Shown here in pieces: positions 1 through 7,825 of a stretch of 64,000 nt of DNA. A program made the translations under genes and the position numbers. The stretch is from positions 1 to 64,000 of the forward strand of contig CAJMLV010000003.1 of the NCBI GenBank assembly GCA_905214345.1. The letters run 5' to 3'. The stretch comes from an uncultured bacterium. Lineage in GTDB: Bacteria; Bacillota; Clostridia; Oscillospirales; Ruminococcaceae. The notes beneath the pieces are model-generated. The model had not been told where the DNA came from. It was given only the letters and a program-made list of their open reading frames with translations, and searched no databases. The first letter of the stretch is position 1; each line of letters starts with the position of its first letter.

Positions 1-2
1 GT

Positions 3-96
3 CCCCGATGGTGCACCAAAGAAAAGCCTTACGGGAACGTAGGGCTTTCTTTTTTGTTCAGTCTTCGGGAAAGCAGTGCCTGGTGCGCCATCGGGG
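3..96. repeat. Long inverted repeat enclosing a terminator at window edge
   Basis: Bases 3-17 and 82-96 are inverted copies of a 15-mer (CCCCGATGGTGCACC) with one G-T wobble, and they enclose the terminator hairpin at 22-55. Only part of the element may be visible, because the window begins here. It codes for nothing recognisable. It may be the 3' untranslated structure of a gene to the left, or one end of a repeat element. Confidence 0.5.
22..55 (+). terminator. Intrinsic terminator (plus strand)
   Basis: An 11-bp stem with one wobble pair (23-33 with 38-48) and a GGAA loop is followed by a T-rich run to position 55. It would end transcription of a plus-strand gene lying left of the window. 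Confidence 0.65.
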
Positions 97-206
97 ATGA
101 GAACAGCTCGCGCCCGCCGCCTGCTCCGGCGGGCACAAGATAGAGCGCGGGGCCCTCCGTGGCCTGATTGGCTGGAAAAGGAGCTGCAGCCCCGTACTGC
201 CACACC

Positions 207-243
207 AAAAGCGCCTTGCCGGAAAGCAGGGCGCTTTTCTTAT
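207..243 (+). terminator. Second plus-strand terminator
   Basis: AAAAGCGCC (207-215) pairs with GGCGCTTTT (230-238), followed by CTT. It is the second plus-facing terminator in 250 bases, and no plus-strand gene lies between the two. It may back up the terminator at 22-55. Apart from this and the neighbouring hairpins, the 1-401 interval holds no convincing gene. Confidence 0.6.
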
Positions 244-292
244 GGCCTGCGCTGCCGGAACGCACTTTTTCGTGCCCTGTGGAGCAGGCAGC

Positions 293-319
293 AAAAAAGG
301 ACGGGATAATCCCGTCCTT
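293..319 (-). terminator. Terminator of the amidohydrolase operon
   Basis: A perfect 10-bp stem (297-306 with 310-319) with loop TAA reads into six T on the minus strand. It lies about 80 bases beyond the stop codon of the amidohydrolase gene and probably ends the minus-strand operon that starts near 5690. Confidence 0.8.
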
Positions 320-401
320 GCAGGCAAGATAAAGGCACACAGCCCGGAAAATGGGCATCCGAAAGAGTATCCGGAGGCGCGCTTTTGGCATTTCCGGCCG
401 G

Positions 402-1991
402 TTAGGCGGTGTAGACCTCCCGTCCGCCCACCACCGTGCGCAGGACCTGCAGCTGCAAGAGCTGTTCATCCGGCACGGTGAGCAGGTCCCCGTCCAGCAC
501 TGTAAAATCCGCCAGATACCCCGGCGCAAGCACCCCTTTTTCCCTTTCGGCAAACTCGTTGAAGGCGCTGCCTTTGGTATAGCAGGCCAGGGCTTCGGCC
601 CGGGAGACGGCTTCTTCCGGCTGCCAGGGCTCTCCCCCGGCCAAAGGCCGACGGGTCACGGCGCAGTAATAGTTGCGCAGCGGGTCCAGGTCCTCCACGG
701 GGGCGTCGGTGCCGTAACTTACCGGCACCCCCAGCCGCACCGCCGTGCCGAAGGCATAGCTGGTGGCGGCCAGGTCCGTACCGCATCGGGCGGTGACGAT
801 GGTGTGGTCGTAATCCAGAAATACCGGCTGCACCAGCGCCCCGGCCTGGAGGGCTGCAAACCGATCCCACTGGTCCCGGGTGGTGATCTGGCAATGGACC
901 ACCCCGTGACGGCGGGGATTGCTGCCGTCGGGACACAGAGCCTCGATGACGTTGAGCATCTCGTCCACGGCGGCGTCCCCGATGGCATGGGCCACCACCT
1001 GCATGCCCGCTTCGTCGGCCATGCGGGCCATGGTCAGGGCGGTGTCATAGGGCAGGCAGCACAGCCCCTGCTGCCCCGGTTCGTCGGCGTAATCCCGGCG
1101 CATCCAGGCGGTGCGGGCGCCCAGGGACCCGTCCAGGAAGAGCTTCAGCGGGCCTACCTTCCACATGCGGCCGCCCCGGATGTCCGCGTCCAGAAAAGCC
1201 CGCAGGTCCTCCGGGGTGTCCAGGGCGCACTGCATGGTCAGCCGCAGGGGCAGCAGCCCGGCGTCGTCCAGTTCCCGCAGCGCCTGCACCACCAGCGGCC
1301 AGTCCCGGCTGCGGATGTCGCAGGTCTGCACGGTGGTCAGCCCCCTGGACACCGCCCGGGCGCAGGCCGCCGCAAAGGCGGATTTGATGTCCTCCACGCT
1401 CTCGTCGGGCAGGATGGCCCGCACAAGGGGAATGGCGTTGTCCCGCAGCATCCCGCTGGGCTGCCCGTCCGGGCCCAGATCGATGCCCCCGCCCTCCGGT
1501 ACCGGAGTATCGGCGGTGATGCCAGCGGCTTTCAGGGCGGCGGTGTTGCACACCATGATATGCCCGCACACCCGGTCCAGCAGCAGGGGATGGTCCGGCA
1601 CCAGGGCGTCCAGGTCCGCCCGGGTGGGCAGAACGGGGCCGCCGGTGAACTTGTCCTGGTTCCAGCCGTTGCCGTAGATGGCCCGTCCGGCAGGAATATT
1701 CCGGCGGCGGATGAACTCCGCACAGCGGGCGGCCATATCCGCGGGGGAGGTGGCCCCGAAGAGGTCGATGGCCCCCAGCCCCCGGCCCACGTCCAGAAGA
1801 TGCAGGTGGCTGTCGTTGAAGCCGGGCACCACACAGGCCCCCTGCAGGTCCACGGCGGGGACGCCGTCGGCCTCTTTCAACAGTTCCTGGCCTCCAATGT
1901 GGAAAATCCGGCCGTCCCGCACCCACAAAGCGGTGCAGGTCCGGCCATCACCGCAGTAAAAGCGGCCATTATGATACAGCGTTTCCTTCAT
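402..1991 (-). CDS. YtcJ-type metal-dependent amidohydrolase
   Basis: This is a 529-residue protein of the amidohydrolase superfamily, YtcJ branch (PF07969-like), predicted to be cytosolic and to hydrolyse C-N bonds of an unknown substrate. The metal-binding HxH lies in GFNDSHLHLLD near residue 60, and the late Asp signature is GTDAPVEDLDP. Length and ends match the family. An in-frame TTG at 1997 directly follows the stop of the upstream helicase gene. The ATG at 1991 is preferred, but no clear Shine-Dalgarno precedes either, so translation is probably coupled to the helicase. It is the last gene of a likely four-gene operon. The substrate cannot be read from the sequence. Confidence 0.88.
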   Translation of the reverse strand: MKETLYHNGRFYCGDGRTCTALWVRDGRIFHIGGQELLKEADGVPAVDLQGACVVPGFNDSHLHLLDVGRGLGAIDLFGATSPADMAARCAEFIRRRNIPAGRAIYGNGWNQDKFTGGPVLPTRADLDALVPDHPLLLDRVCGHIMVCNTAALKAAGITADTPVPEGGGIDLGPDGQPSGMLRDNAIPLVRAILPDESVEDIKSAFAAACARAVSRGLTTVQTCDIRSRDWPLVVQALRELDDAGLLPLRLTMQCALDTPEDLRAFLDADIRGGRMWKVGPLKLFLDGSLGARTAWMRRDYADEPGQQGLCCLPYDTALTMARMADEAGMQVVAHAIGDAAVDEMLNVIEALCPDGSNPRRHGVVHCQITTRDQWDRFAALQAGALVQPVFLDYDHTIVTARCGTDLAATSYAFGTAVRLGVPVSYGTDAPVEDLDPLRNYYCAVTRRPLAGGEPWQPEEAVSRAEALACYTKGSAFNEFAEREKGVLAPGYLADFTVLDGDLLTVPDEQLLQLQVLRTVVGGREVYTA

Positions 1992-1997
1992 AGCCAA

Positions 1998-3185
1998 TCA
2001 GAAATAGCACTTGATCTGGAACCGGTCGGTGGGGGCGCTCTCCTCCACCACCAGATTCTCGTGGTTGAAGTCGAAATGCACCGCACGGCAGTCGTCGGTG
2101 TTGCGGGTCAGGCGCAGCAGGGTGTCCACACGCTTGGTCTCCTCCTTGGTGTAGAAGAGATAGCTGGCGCCCTCCCGGCGGGCGCGGCCGGTGCGGCCGA
2201 TGCGGTGGGTATAATGCTCGTTTTCTTCGGGCACGTCGTAGTTGATGACCGCGTCCACGTCGGACACATCGATGCCGCGGGCGGCCACGTCGGTGGCCAC
2301 CAGAACGGCGATCTCACCGGCCTTGAACCGCTGCATGATGCGGTTGCGCTCCGCCTGGGACAGGTCCCCGTGGAGGCAGTCCACGTTGAAGTTCAGCCGG
2401 GCCAGCTGGTTGGCCAGCATGCCGGTGTTGTACTTGGTGTTGCAGAAGACCATCACCCGCTTGTAGTCCTTGGAAATGATGATCTGGGCCAGGTCGGCCA
2501 GCTTGTCCCGGCCGGTGGTCAGCAGCTTGAACTGGTCGATCTTGGGGCTGGAATCCTCCACCGGCTGCACGCTGACTTCGGCGGCGTTCTTCTGGTACAG
2601 CCAGCCGATGTCCAGCACTTCCCGGCTGATGGTGGCCGAGAACATGGACAGGCACTTGCGGTGTTTCATCAGGTCGATGATGTGCCGCACGTCCTTGTAA
2701 AAGCCCATGTTCAGCATCTCGTCGGCCTCGTCCAGCACGATGGTCTCCACCCCGGAAAGGTCGATGGCGTGGTGGCGGTAATGGTCCATCAGACGGCCGG
2801 GGGTGGCCACCACCACCTGGCAGCCCGCCTTCAGCTGGCGCTGCTGCTTGTCCATGCCCGCGCCGCCGTAGACGCAGACGATCTTCACTTCGGGCAGGAA
2901 CTGGGCCAGGTTCTTCAGGTCCTGGGCGATCTGCTGGGCCAGTTCCCGGGTGGGGCTCAGGATCACCGCCTTGGGGGCTGCCGCGGGGGCGTCCGCCACC
3001 TTTTCCAGCACCGGAATACCAAAAGCCACCGTCTTGCCGGTGCCGGTGGGGGCCTTGGCGATCATGTCGTGGCCGTCCATCATCAGGGGAATGGCCTTCT
3101 GCTGGATCTCGGTCATCTCGGTAAAGCCCATCTCCCGGGTGGCCCGCAGGATGGGTTCACGGATCGAAAGTTCACTGAACTGCAT
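1998..3185 (-). CDS. DEAD-box ATP-dependent RNA helicase
   Basis: This 395-residue protein carries the full set of DEAD-box core motifs in order: Q-motif region (GFTEMTEIQ), Walker A (APTGTGKT), PTRELA, TPGRL, DEAD, SAT and HRIGRTGR. It unwinds short RNA duplexes in the cytosol, in RNA decay or ribosome assembly. There is almost no C-terminal extension after the second RecA domain, so it is a minimal core helicase. The ATG at 3185 is chosen because AAGGCGG lies just upstream; an in-frame TTG at 3203 would add only six residues. It sits between the acyltransferase pair and the amidohydrolase with no obvious functional link. Confidence 0.93.
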   Translation of the reverse strand: MQFSELSIREPILRATREMGFTEMTEIQQKAIPLMMDGHDMIAKAPTGTGKTVAFGIPVLEKVADAPAAAPKAVILSPTRELAQQIAQDLKNLAQFLPEVKIVCVYGGAGMDKQQRQLKAGCQVVVATPGRLMDHYRHHAIDLSGVETIVLDEADEMLNMGFYKDVRHIIDLMKHRKCLSMFSATISREVLDIGWLYQKNAAEVSVQPVEDSSPKIDQFKLLTTGRDKLADLAQIIISKDYKRVMVFCNTKYNTGMLANQLARLNFNVDCLHGDLSQAERNRIMQRFKAGEIAVLVATDVAARGIDVSDVDAVINYDVPEENEHYTHRIGRTGRARREGASYLFYTKEETKRVDTLLRLTRNTDDCRAVHFDFNHENLVVEESAPTDRFQIKCYF

Positions 3186-3219
3186 GGGAAACCGCCTTTC
3201 CAAACGTCAAAATAGTGGG

Positions 3220-4167
3220 TCAGTCATAACTCAGCACCAGCCCGTCCAAAAGGCCGGTGGCGGCCTGGATGTCCCGCACCACCTGGGCGTAGAAATCCAT
3301 ATCAGCCGTTGCGTTGTCAAAGTGTACCCCGTCCTCCCCGAACAGCGCCGGGTCGTACCAGGGGGTCTGGGTAAAGTAGGTGGAATAACTGTCGTACAGC
3401 CCCGCCGCCCGGAAGGCCTCTTCCAGCGCTGCCATGGAGGTGCGGCGGGCTTCGCTGTCCGCCAGAGGGGCGCACAGCAGGTGGAAGTCCGCGCCCCGTT
3501 CGGCGCACAGGTCGGCCAGATTCTGCAGATTGCGCGCCGCCATGGCGGGCAGGGCACCCTCGGATTCTTTGGCGGGCAGCGCTTCCAGGGCGTTGAGGCA
3601 GAGCTTTTTCACCAGAGGGGAAGCATCCGCCCACCGCACAAAGCCCTTGGTGAGGAAGGGCGCACCGTAGGCGGCGTTCAGTTCCGCCCGGGTGGTTTCG
3701 TCCAGGCCGTCCAGCAGCCCGGCAGCGGCGAAGGGCGCCGCCGCATACTGGTAGCCGTACCCGGCGTCAAACCCGGCGGCAAAGCTGTCCGGCGTGAGGA
3801 TGAGATGCACGTCGGTGGCGCCGGGGTGGGCGTCCAGGAAGGCTTTGGCCAGCAGATACTGCCCCGCCAGCGTCACCGCCCGGTTGCTGCCGTCGATGCG
3901 GTAGGCGGTGTTGCACAGGCTGAAGGGGTCGAACACCTGCCAGCAGACGCTGTCCCCCAGGATCAGGGCGGTGGCGCCGTCCTCGGCCTGCACGTTGGCG
4001 ATGTGGGCTCCGATCTCCTCACTGGCCGAAGCGGAGTAGCCGGTGGAGTCGGTGAGTTTGGCGAAAATTTCTGAGAAGGGGGCAAAGGCCGAAAGCCCCA
4101 GCACCCCGGCAAAAAGCACCAGCGCGGCCAACACAAAGGCCGCCAGGCGAAGAAGAAATCCTTTCAT
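3220..4167 (-). CDS. Membrane-anchored SGNH/DltD-like protein
   Basis: This 315-residue protein has one N-terminal membrane segment (about residues 5-28) and an extracytoplasmic domain. GDS at residues 71-73 follows a hydrophobic strand (ALILGDS), and a late DGVH could supply the Asp and His of an SGNH hydrolase triad. It ends 15 bases before the MBOAT gene, and such pairs (AlgI with AlgJ/AlgX, DltB with DltD) transfer acyl groups to exported polymers. The inferred role is the extracellular half of an O-acylation system for a wall or capsular polysaccharide. Overall similarity to known members is weak, so only the fold and pairing are proposed. The coordinate of the start may be one base uncertain. 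Confidence 0.65.
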   Translation of the reverse strand: MKGFLLRLAAFVLAALVLFAGVLGLSAFAPFSEIFAKLTDSTGYSASASEEIGAHIANVQAEDGATALILGDSVCWQVFDPFSLCNTAYRIDGSNRAVTLAGQYLLAKAFLDAHPGATDVHLILTPDSFAAGFDAGYGYQYAAAPFAAAGLLDGLDETTRAELNAAYGAPFLTKGFVRWADASPLVKKLCLNALEALPAKESEGALPAMAARNLQNLADLCAERGADFHLLCAPLADSEARRTSMAALEEAFRAAGLYDSYSTYFTQTPWYDPALFGEDGVHFDNATADMDFYAQVVRDIQAATGLLDGLVLSYD

Positions 4168-4182
4168 GCTGCGTCCTCCCCC

Positions 4183-5601
4183 TTAAAACTGTGCGTAGTA
4201 GAAGGAAGCCGCGTCCCCGCCCACCAGACGGCAGGCAAAGACCAGCACGGTCACCGCCAGCACCAGCAGGGCGGCGGTGCGAACCGCCGCGGGCAGGGCG
4301 GCAAAGCGGTCATACAGGCAGGAGCCTTCGGCCTCCGCTTTCTCGGCAATGAGGTCCAGCACAAAGGCGATGACAAGCCCCAGGGCGGCAAAAGCAAGCT
4401 CGGTGCCGGTAACGCCCAGGTCCAGGGGACCCAGACCGGCAGCGCCGCTGCACATCCGCCCGATCATGCCGAACCCCTGGGCCACGCTGGAAGCGTTGAA
4501 GAACACCAGGGTCACCGCAAAACAGAGGGTCACAAAAGCTCGGCGCAACCAGACCATCACGGCCCCGCCCTGGCCCGCGAAGGGACGGCGCAGAGGTTTT
4601 GTCAGGATGCCCGCGATCTGCAGCAGGGCATGGAGCAGCCCCCAGAACAGGTAATGCCAGGCGCTGCCGTGCCACAATCCGCTGACCACAAAGGTGATCA
4701 CCAGGTTGAGCATCCGGCGCACAGAGCCGCGGCGGCTGCCGCCCAAGGGGATGTAGATGTAATCCCGCAGCCAGCCGGACAGGGAGATGTGCCACCGCTG
4801 CCAGAATTCCCCCATGCTCTGGGCAAAGAAGGGGCGGCGGAAGTTGGCGGGCAGATCGATGCCCAGCACCCGGGCGGCGCCCAGGGCCAGGTGACTGTAC
4901 CCGGCAAAGTCAAAGTAGAGGGAGAAGGCAAAGCCCAGGGCACCGGCAGCCACCACGGGGGCGCTGCACTCGGTCCAGCGGGCAAAGATGGGGGTGACCC
5001 AGTCGGAAAGCAGGTTGGAGATGACCAGCTTTTCCGCCCAGCCCCCCAGCATGGTCACCAGACCCCGGCGCAGGCGGTCGGCATCGCACCGGCGCTGTCC
5101 GGTGCACAGCTGTTCCAGCTGAGGGAAGAATTCTTCCGGGCGGCCGATGGGACCGCTGAGGATGCGGGGAAAGAAGCTGACATAGACCGCGTGGGAAAGC
5201 AGGCTTTTCTGCACCGGGCATCTGCCTCTGTACAGGTCGGCGATGTAGGCGGCGGCCTGCATGGCGTAGAAGGCCAGGCCGGTGACGGTGAGCAGGCTCA
5301 CCCCCGGGGCAAACAGAGGCACCGCCTTGCGGGCGAACAGATACCCCGCGCTGGCCAGCAGCCCCAGCACCAGGAACACCCGCCGCCCGGCGGCGGTTCT
5401 GGCGGCGGCCATGCCCCGGCCGCAGGCCCAGGTGGCCAGGGTCACCCCGGCCAGCACACCCAGGGACAAAGCCCCCCAGCTGGCCATGTAGGCGGCGCTG
5501 GCCGCCAGCAGAACGGCGGGACGGGCCTTGGGCGGCACCAGCCAGAACACCAGCACCGCCAGGGCAAAAAACAGGGGAAAAACAAGGGAATAATAGGTCA
5601 T
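4183..5601 (-). CDS. MBOAT family membrane O-acyltransferase
   Basis: This 472-residue polytopic membrane protein of the AlgI/DltB/PatA branch has the signatures FYDFAGYSHLALG-like (here YFDFAGYSHL), FWQRWHISLS and LWHGSAWHYLFWG. The last contains the conserved active-site His. It moves an acyl group, usually acetyl or D-alanyl, across the membrane to an extracellular polymer, together with the SGNH-like protein encoded next. The ATG at 5601 follows a GAAAGG ribosome site; the in-frame TTG at 5625 is less likely. It appears to be the first gene of the minus-strand operon, driven by the promoter at 5694-5722. No dlt or alginate genes lie nearby, so the acceptor is unknown. Confidence 0.9.
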   Translation of the reverse strand: MTYYSLVFPLFFALAVLVFWLVPPKARPAVLLAASAAYMASWGALSLGVLAGVTLATWACGRGMAAARTAAGRRVFLVLGLLASAGYLFARKAVPLFAPGVSLLTVTGLAFYAMQAAAYIADLYRGRCPVQKSLLSHAVYVSFFPRILSGPIGRPEEFFPQLEQLCTGQRRCDADRLRRGLVTMLGGWAEKLVISNLLSDWVTPIFARWTECSAPVVAAGALGFAFSLYFDFAGYSHLALGAARVLGIDLPANFRRPFFAQSMGEFWQRWHISLSGWLRDYIYIPLGGSRRGSVRRMLNLVITFVVSGLWHGSAWHYLFWGLLHALLQIAGILTKPLRRPFAGQGGAVMVWLRRAFVTLCFAVTLVFFNASSVAQGFGMIGRMCSGAAGLGPLDLGVTGTELAFAALGLVIAFVLDLIAEKAEAEGSCLYDRFAALPAAVRTAALLVLAVTVLVFACRLVGGDAASFYYAQF

Positions 5602-5693
5602 GGAAAAACCTTTCGCTTCAGGCAAAAAACAGCGGAGCCGCGCCTTTGTGCCGCAAGGCGATAAGGGCGGGCCGCAAAAACAGACTACCCTTC

Positions 5694-5722
5694 ATTATAC
5701 CAGCAAACCCCGCCCGCGGCAA
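5694..5722 (-). promoter_or_regulatory. Promoter of the MBOAT operon, inside a terminator stem
   Basis: On the minus strand, TTGCCG (5722-5717) and TATAAT (5699-5694) are separated by exactly 17 bp. The -35 box lies in the stem of the hairpin at 5708-5736 that ends the ricin-lectin gene, so the two signals share DNA. Confidence 0.65.
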
Positions 5723-5736
5723 GGCCGCAGGCGGGG
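5708..5736 (-). terminator. Hairpin downstream of the ricin-lectin gene
   Basis: A 13-bp stem with one mismatch, CCCCGCC-CGCGGC pairing with GCCGC-AGGCGGGG, lies 25 bases after the lectin stop codon. The T tract is poor (TTTGC), so this may be an inefficient terminator. Confidence 0.5.
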
Positions 5737-5760
5737 CGTAAAGGTTTGTTGATTTGTGGT

Positions 5761-6345
5761 TTATTTGGCAGCGCGGCGGGCGCCCTTGCCGGAGGTCTTT
5801 TTGGCTTTGGCGCCCTTGCCGGTCTGGGTGCGGGTGGTCTTGGGGGCCGCGGTGCGCACCGGGGCGGCAGGCGGGTCGTTCAGCAGCTTGGCGGGCACGG
5901 GTTCCAGCCGCCACAGCTGGTTTTCGCCGTACACATCCTGCCAGATCTGGGCCTGGGTGCCGTTGTCCACCCGCATGCCCACCAGGTCGATGACCTTGTC
6001 CGCCAATACATTGCGGATCTTCACCCGGCCGTTGTCGGCGGGGACCAGTTCCCAGCGCTGGCCCGCACCGGAAGTCTTGCTCCACTGGTGGACCCAGGTG
6101 CCGTTGACCACGCCGCTCATGGCCAGGTCCATGACCTTGCCGGTAAAGCGGTTGCGGATGCGGTACTGGCCGTCGGCTGCTTCCTCAAAAGTCCACTGCT
6201 GCCAGGGCTGTCCTTCATAACTCCAGAGCCGCACCGAAGCGCCGTTCTCGGTGTTGAAATCGGCTACCTCCAGCACACGGCCGTTGGCGGCGGCGATGGT
6301 GTAATAGGCTCCTTCACGGATCACGGTCTGCGCGGATCGTTTCAT
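5761..6345 (-). CDS. Ricin-type beta-trefoil protein with basic tail
   Basis: This 194-residue protein has one beta-trefoil lectin domain (about residues 10-150) with the three expected QxW motifs: QQW at 49-51, QRW at 96-98 and QLW at 143-145. The tail from residue 159 to 194 is made of Pro, Ala, Thr, Lys, Arg and Gly, with eleven basic and no acidic residues, resembling histone-H1-like tails. No signal peptide or membrane segment is visible, so it should be cytosolic, which is unusual for CBM13/ricin lectins. The ATG at 6345 has GGGGAG eight bases upstream. The frame stays open further upstream, but only as an antisense shadow of mgsA. Sugar or nucleic-acid binding is inferred, not shown. 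Confidence 0.75.
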   Translation of the reverse strand: MKRSAQTVIREGAYYTIAAANGRVLEVADFNTENGASVRLWSYEGQPWQQWTFEEAADGQYRIRNRFTGKVMDLAMSGVVNGTWVHQWSKTSGAGQRWELVPADNGRVKIRNVLADKVIDLVGMRVDNGTQAQIWQDVYGENQLWRLEPVPAKLLNDPPAAPVRTAAPKTTRTQTGKGAKAKKTSGKGARRAAK

Positions 6346-6363
6346 CAGGTTTTCTCCCCTTTC

Positions 6364-6403
6364 GGGCGCAGTGCGCCCAACCAAATTGATTTTATTTATT
6401 ATA
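6364..6403 (-). promoter_or_regulatory. -10 element and leader palindrome of the lectin gene
   Basis: On the minus strand, TGATATAAT gives an extended -10 (TATAAT at 6403-6398) with no clear -35 box. Between it and the ribosome site lies a perfect 15-base palindrome, GGGCGCA-G-TGCGCCC (6364-6378), which could be an operator or a leader hairpin. Confidence 0.45.
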
Positions 6404-6533
6404 TCACGGCGGCGGCTCGCGGTTTTGCCAAAATTTTCCGCTCCACCTTGTGAAAATTGCTCGGCGAACCGCCGGAAAACCTGCATTTTTTGCGCAAAAC
6501 CCCTGCGAAAACCCGCCGGAAGGGCCCCGGCGC

Positions 6534-6562
6534 TTGCATTTTTTTCGTTTCTACCGTATGAT
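6534..6562 (+). promoter_or_regulatory. Promoter of mgsA
   Basis: TTGCAT (6534-6539) and TATGAT (6557-6562) are spaced 17 bp apart, a good sigma-A match, 78 bases before the mgsA start codon. Confidence 0.7.
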
Positions 6563-6639
6563 AAATGTATATCACCGTTATATCGTGGAGGGCCGGGCCC
6601 GGCCTTCCGCCCGGACTTGCAAAGGAGAAAGTTGTCCCA

Positions 6640-7044
6640 ATGAGGATCGCCCTGATCGCCCATGATTCCCGCAAAGAACTGATGGCGCAGTTCTGCACCG
6701 CCTATATCCGCATTCTGTCCCAGAATGAGCTGGTGGCCACCGGCGTCACCGGCAAGGTCGTGCACGACAACACCGGTCTGCCGGTGCGCTGCCTGTACCC
6801 CGGCGGGCGGGGCGGCGCCGAGCAGATCAGCTCCATGATCGCCTGCGGCGAGGTGGATATGCTCCTGTTCTTCCGCGACCCGGTGGGCGCCCGTCCGGAT
6901 GAACCCAACGCCGTCAACCTGCTGCGCCTGTGCGATATGCACACCATCCCGGTGGCCACCAACATTGCCACCGCCGAAGTGCTCATCCACGGCCTGGAAC
7001 GGGGCGACCTTGCCTGGATCGAACTGCAGCGGGACCACCGCTGA
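6640..7044 (+). CDS. mgsA: Methylglyoxal synthase
   Basis: This 134-residue cytosolic enzyme converts dihydroxyacetone phosphate to methylglyoxal and phosphate, a bypass that relieves sugar-phosphate stress. AHD at residues 7-9 and FFRDP with Asp80 match the phosphate-binding and catalytic positions of E. coli MgsA (AHD near residue 19, Asp71). His101 in MHTIPVATN corresponds to the conserved active-site His. The ATG at 6640 follows AAAGGAG at 6621-6627; an upstream in-frame ATG at 6565 lies only three bases beyond the -10 box and is rejected. It is a single-gene unit, ended by a strong terminator at 7075-7117. Confidence 0.95.
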   Translation: MRIALIAHDSRKELMAQFCTAYIRILSQNELVATGVTGKVVHDNTGLPVRCLYPGGRGGAEQISSMIACGEVDMLLFFRDPVGARPDEPNAVNLLRLCDMHTIPVATNIATAEVLIHGLERGDLAWIELQRDHR

Positions 7045-7074
7045 AAGGCCAAAAGCGGATTTTGGTGCAAAAAT

Positions 7075-7117
7075 ACGTCCCCGCACCTTGCTGCAAGGCG
7101 CGGGGACGTTCTTTTTT
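7075..7117 (+). terminator. Terminator of mgsA
   Basis: ACGTCCCCGC and CCTTG arms pair with CAAGG and GCGGGGACGT around a CTG loop, followed by TCTTTTTT. It is a strong intrinsic terminator just before the yitT promoter. Confidence 0.85.
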
Positions 7118-7123
7118 GGCCTA

Positions 7124-7154
7124 TTGACCCTGGAACAGTTCCAGGGTTTATGAT
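7124..7154 (+). promoter_or_regulatory. MerR-style promoter of the YitT gene
   Basis: TTGACC (7124-7129) and TATGAT (7149-7154) are separated by 19 bp instead of 17. The spacer is filled by a perfect dyad, CCCTGGAAC-A-GTTCCAGGG (7128-7146). Over-long spacers with a central dyad are the hallmark of promoters activated by MerR-family DNA distortion. No merR gene is adjacent. The leader is only about 13 bases. Confidence 0.72.
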
Positions 7155-7173
7155 ACAGGTGAGGTGAATTGGA

Positions 7174-7824
7174 ATGGAAAAGTTCAACAAATGGCTGCGG
7201 GATGTTTTGTGCACCCTGCGGGCGGAGTTCCCGCCCCGCCGTCTGGCCATGATCGCTCTGGGGGCGGCCATTGCCACCTTCGGGCTGCATAATATCCACC
7301 AGCGCACCGGCATCACCGAGGGCGGTGTGCTGGGGCTGCTGCTTTTCGTCAACCACTGGACCGGGCTGCCTGCCTCCCTGGTGTCTCCGGTGCTGGATCT
7401 GCTGTGCTACGCGGCGGCGCTGAAGGTGCTGGGGGCCGGGTTCCTGCGCACGGCGGTGGTGTCCAGTGCCGCCATGGCCGCCTGGTTCAAGGTGTGGGAA
7501 TGTTTCCCCCCCATGCTGCCCGACCTTTCCCCCTATCCGCTGGCGGCCGCTGTACTGGGCGGCGTGTTCATCGGCGTGGGGGTGGGGCTTATCATCCGGC
7601 AGGGGGGCTCCAGCGGCGGCGACGATGCGTTGGCCCTGGTCATCAACCGGCTGTCCGGCTGGGGGCTGGCCCGGTGCTATCTCATCACCGACCTCACCGT
7701 GCTGGCCTTGTCTTTGAGTTATATCCCTGCCTGGCGCATCGCCTTTTCCCTGGTGACGGTGACCCTGTCCTCCTTCCTCATTGAGAAGGTGCAGAACTTC
7801 CGCCGCCCGGTCCCGGCCAAGTGA
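7174..7824 (+). CDS. YitT family membrane protein (DUF161)
   Basis: This 216-residue protein has about five or six membrane segments. Family-typical features are GITEGGVLG early on, the GGSSGGDDALALVINR loop, and LVTVTLSSFLIEKVQ near the end. It matches the YitT membrane domain but stops before the cytosolic DUF2179 domain that most YitT proteins carry, so it is a short form. Function is not established for this family. The ATG at 7174 has AGGTGAGG upstream. Its promoter has the 19-bp spacer and dyad expected for MerR-type control, so expression is probably induced by a small molecule or stress. It ends one base before the convergent YoaK gene, leaving no room for a terminator. Confidence 0.82.
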   Translation: MEKFNKWLRDVLCTLRAEFPPRRLAMIALGAAIATFGLHNIHQRTGITEGGVLGLLLFVNHWTGLPASLVSPVLDLLCYAAALKVLGAGFLRTAVVSSAAMAAWFKVWECFPPMLPDLSPYPLAAAVLGGVFIGVGVGLIIRQGGSSGGDDALALVINRLSGWGLARCYLITDLTVLALSLSYIPAWRIAFSLVTVTLSSFLIEKVQNFRRPVPAK

Positions 7825-7825
7825 T

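Noticed and set aside
351..3215. 954-residue plus-strand open frame across the amidohydrolase and helicase genes
   Set aside because: It is antisense to two genes with full family motifs. Its protein is rich in Gly, His, Gln and Val repeats typical of reading high-GC genes backwards, with no ribosome site.
6346..7356. Upstream extension of the lectin frame to 531 residues
   Set aside because: The extension is antisense to mgsA and its promoter. The ATG at 6345 has a good ribosome site and begins the domain.
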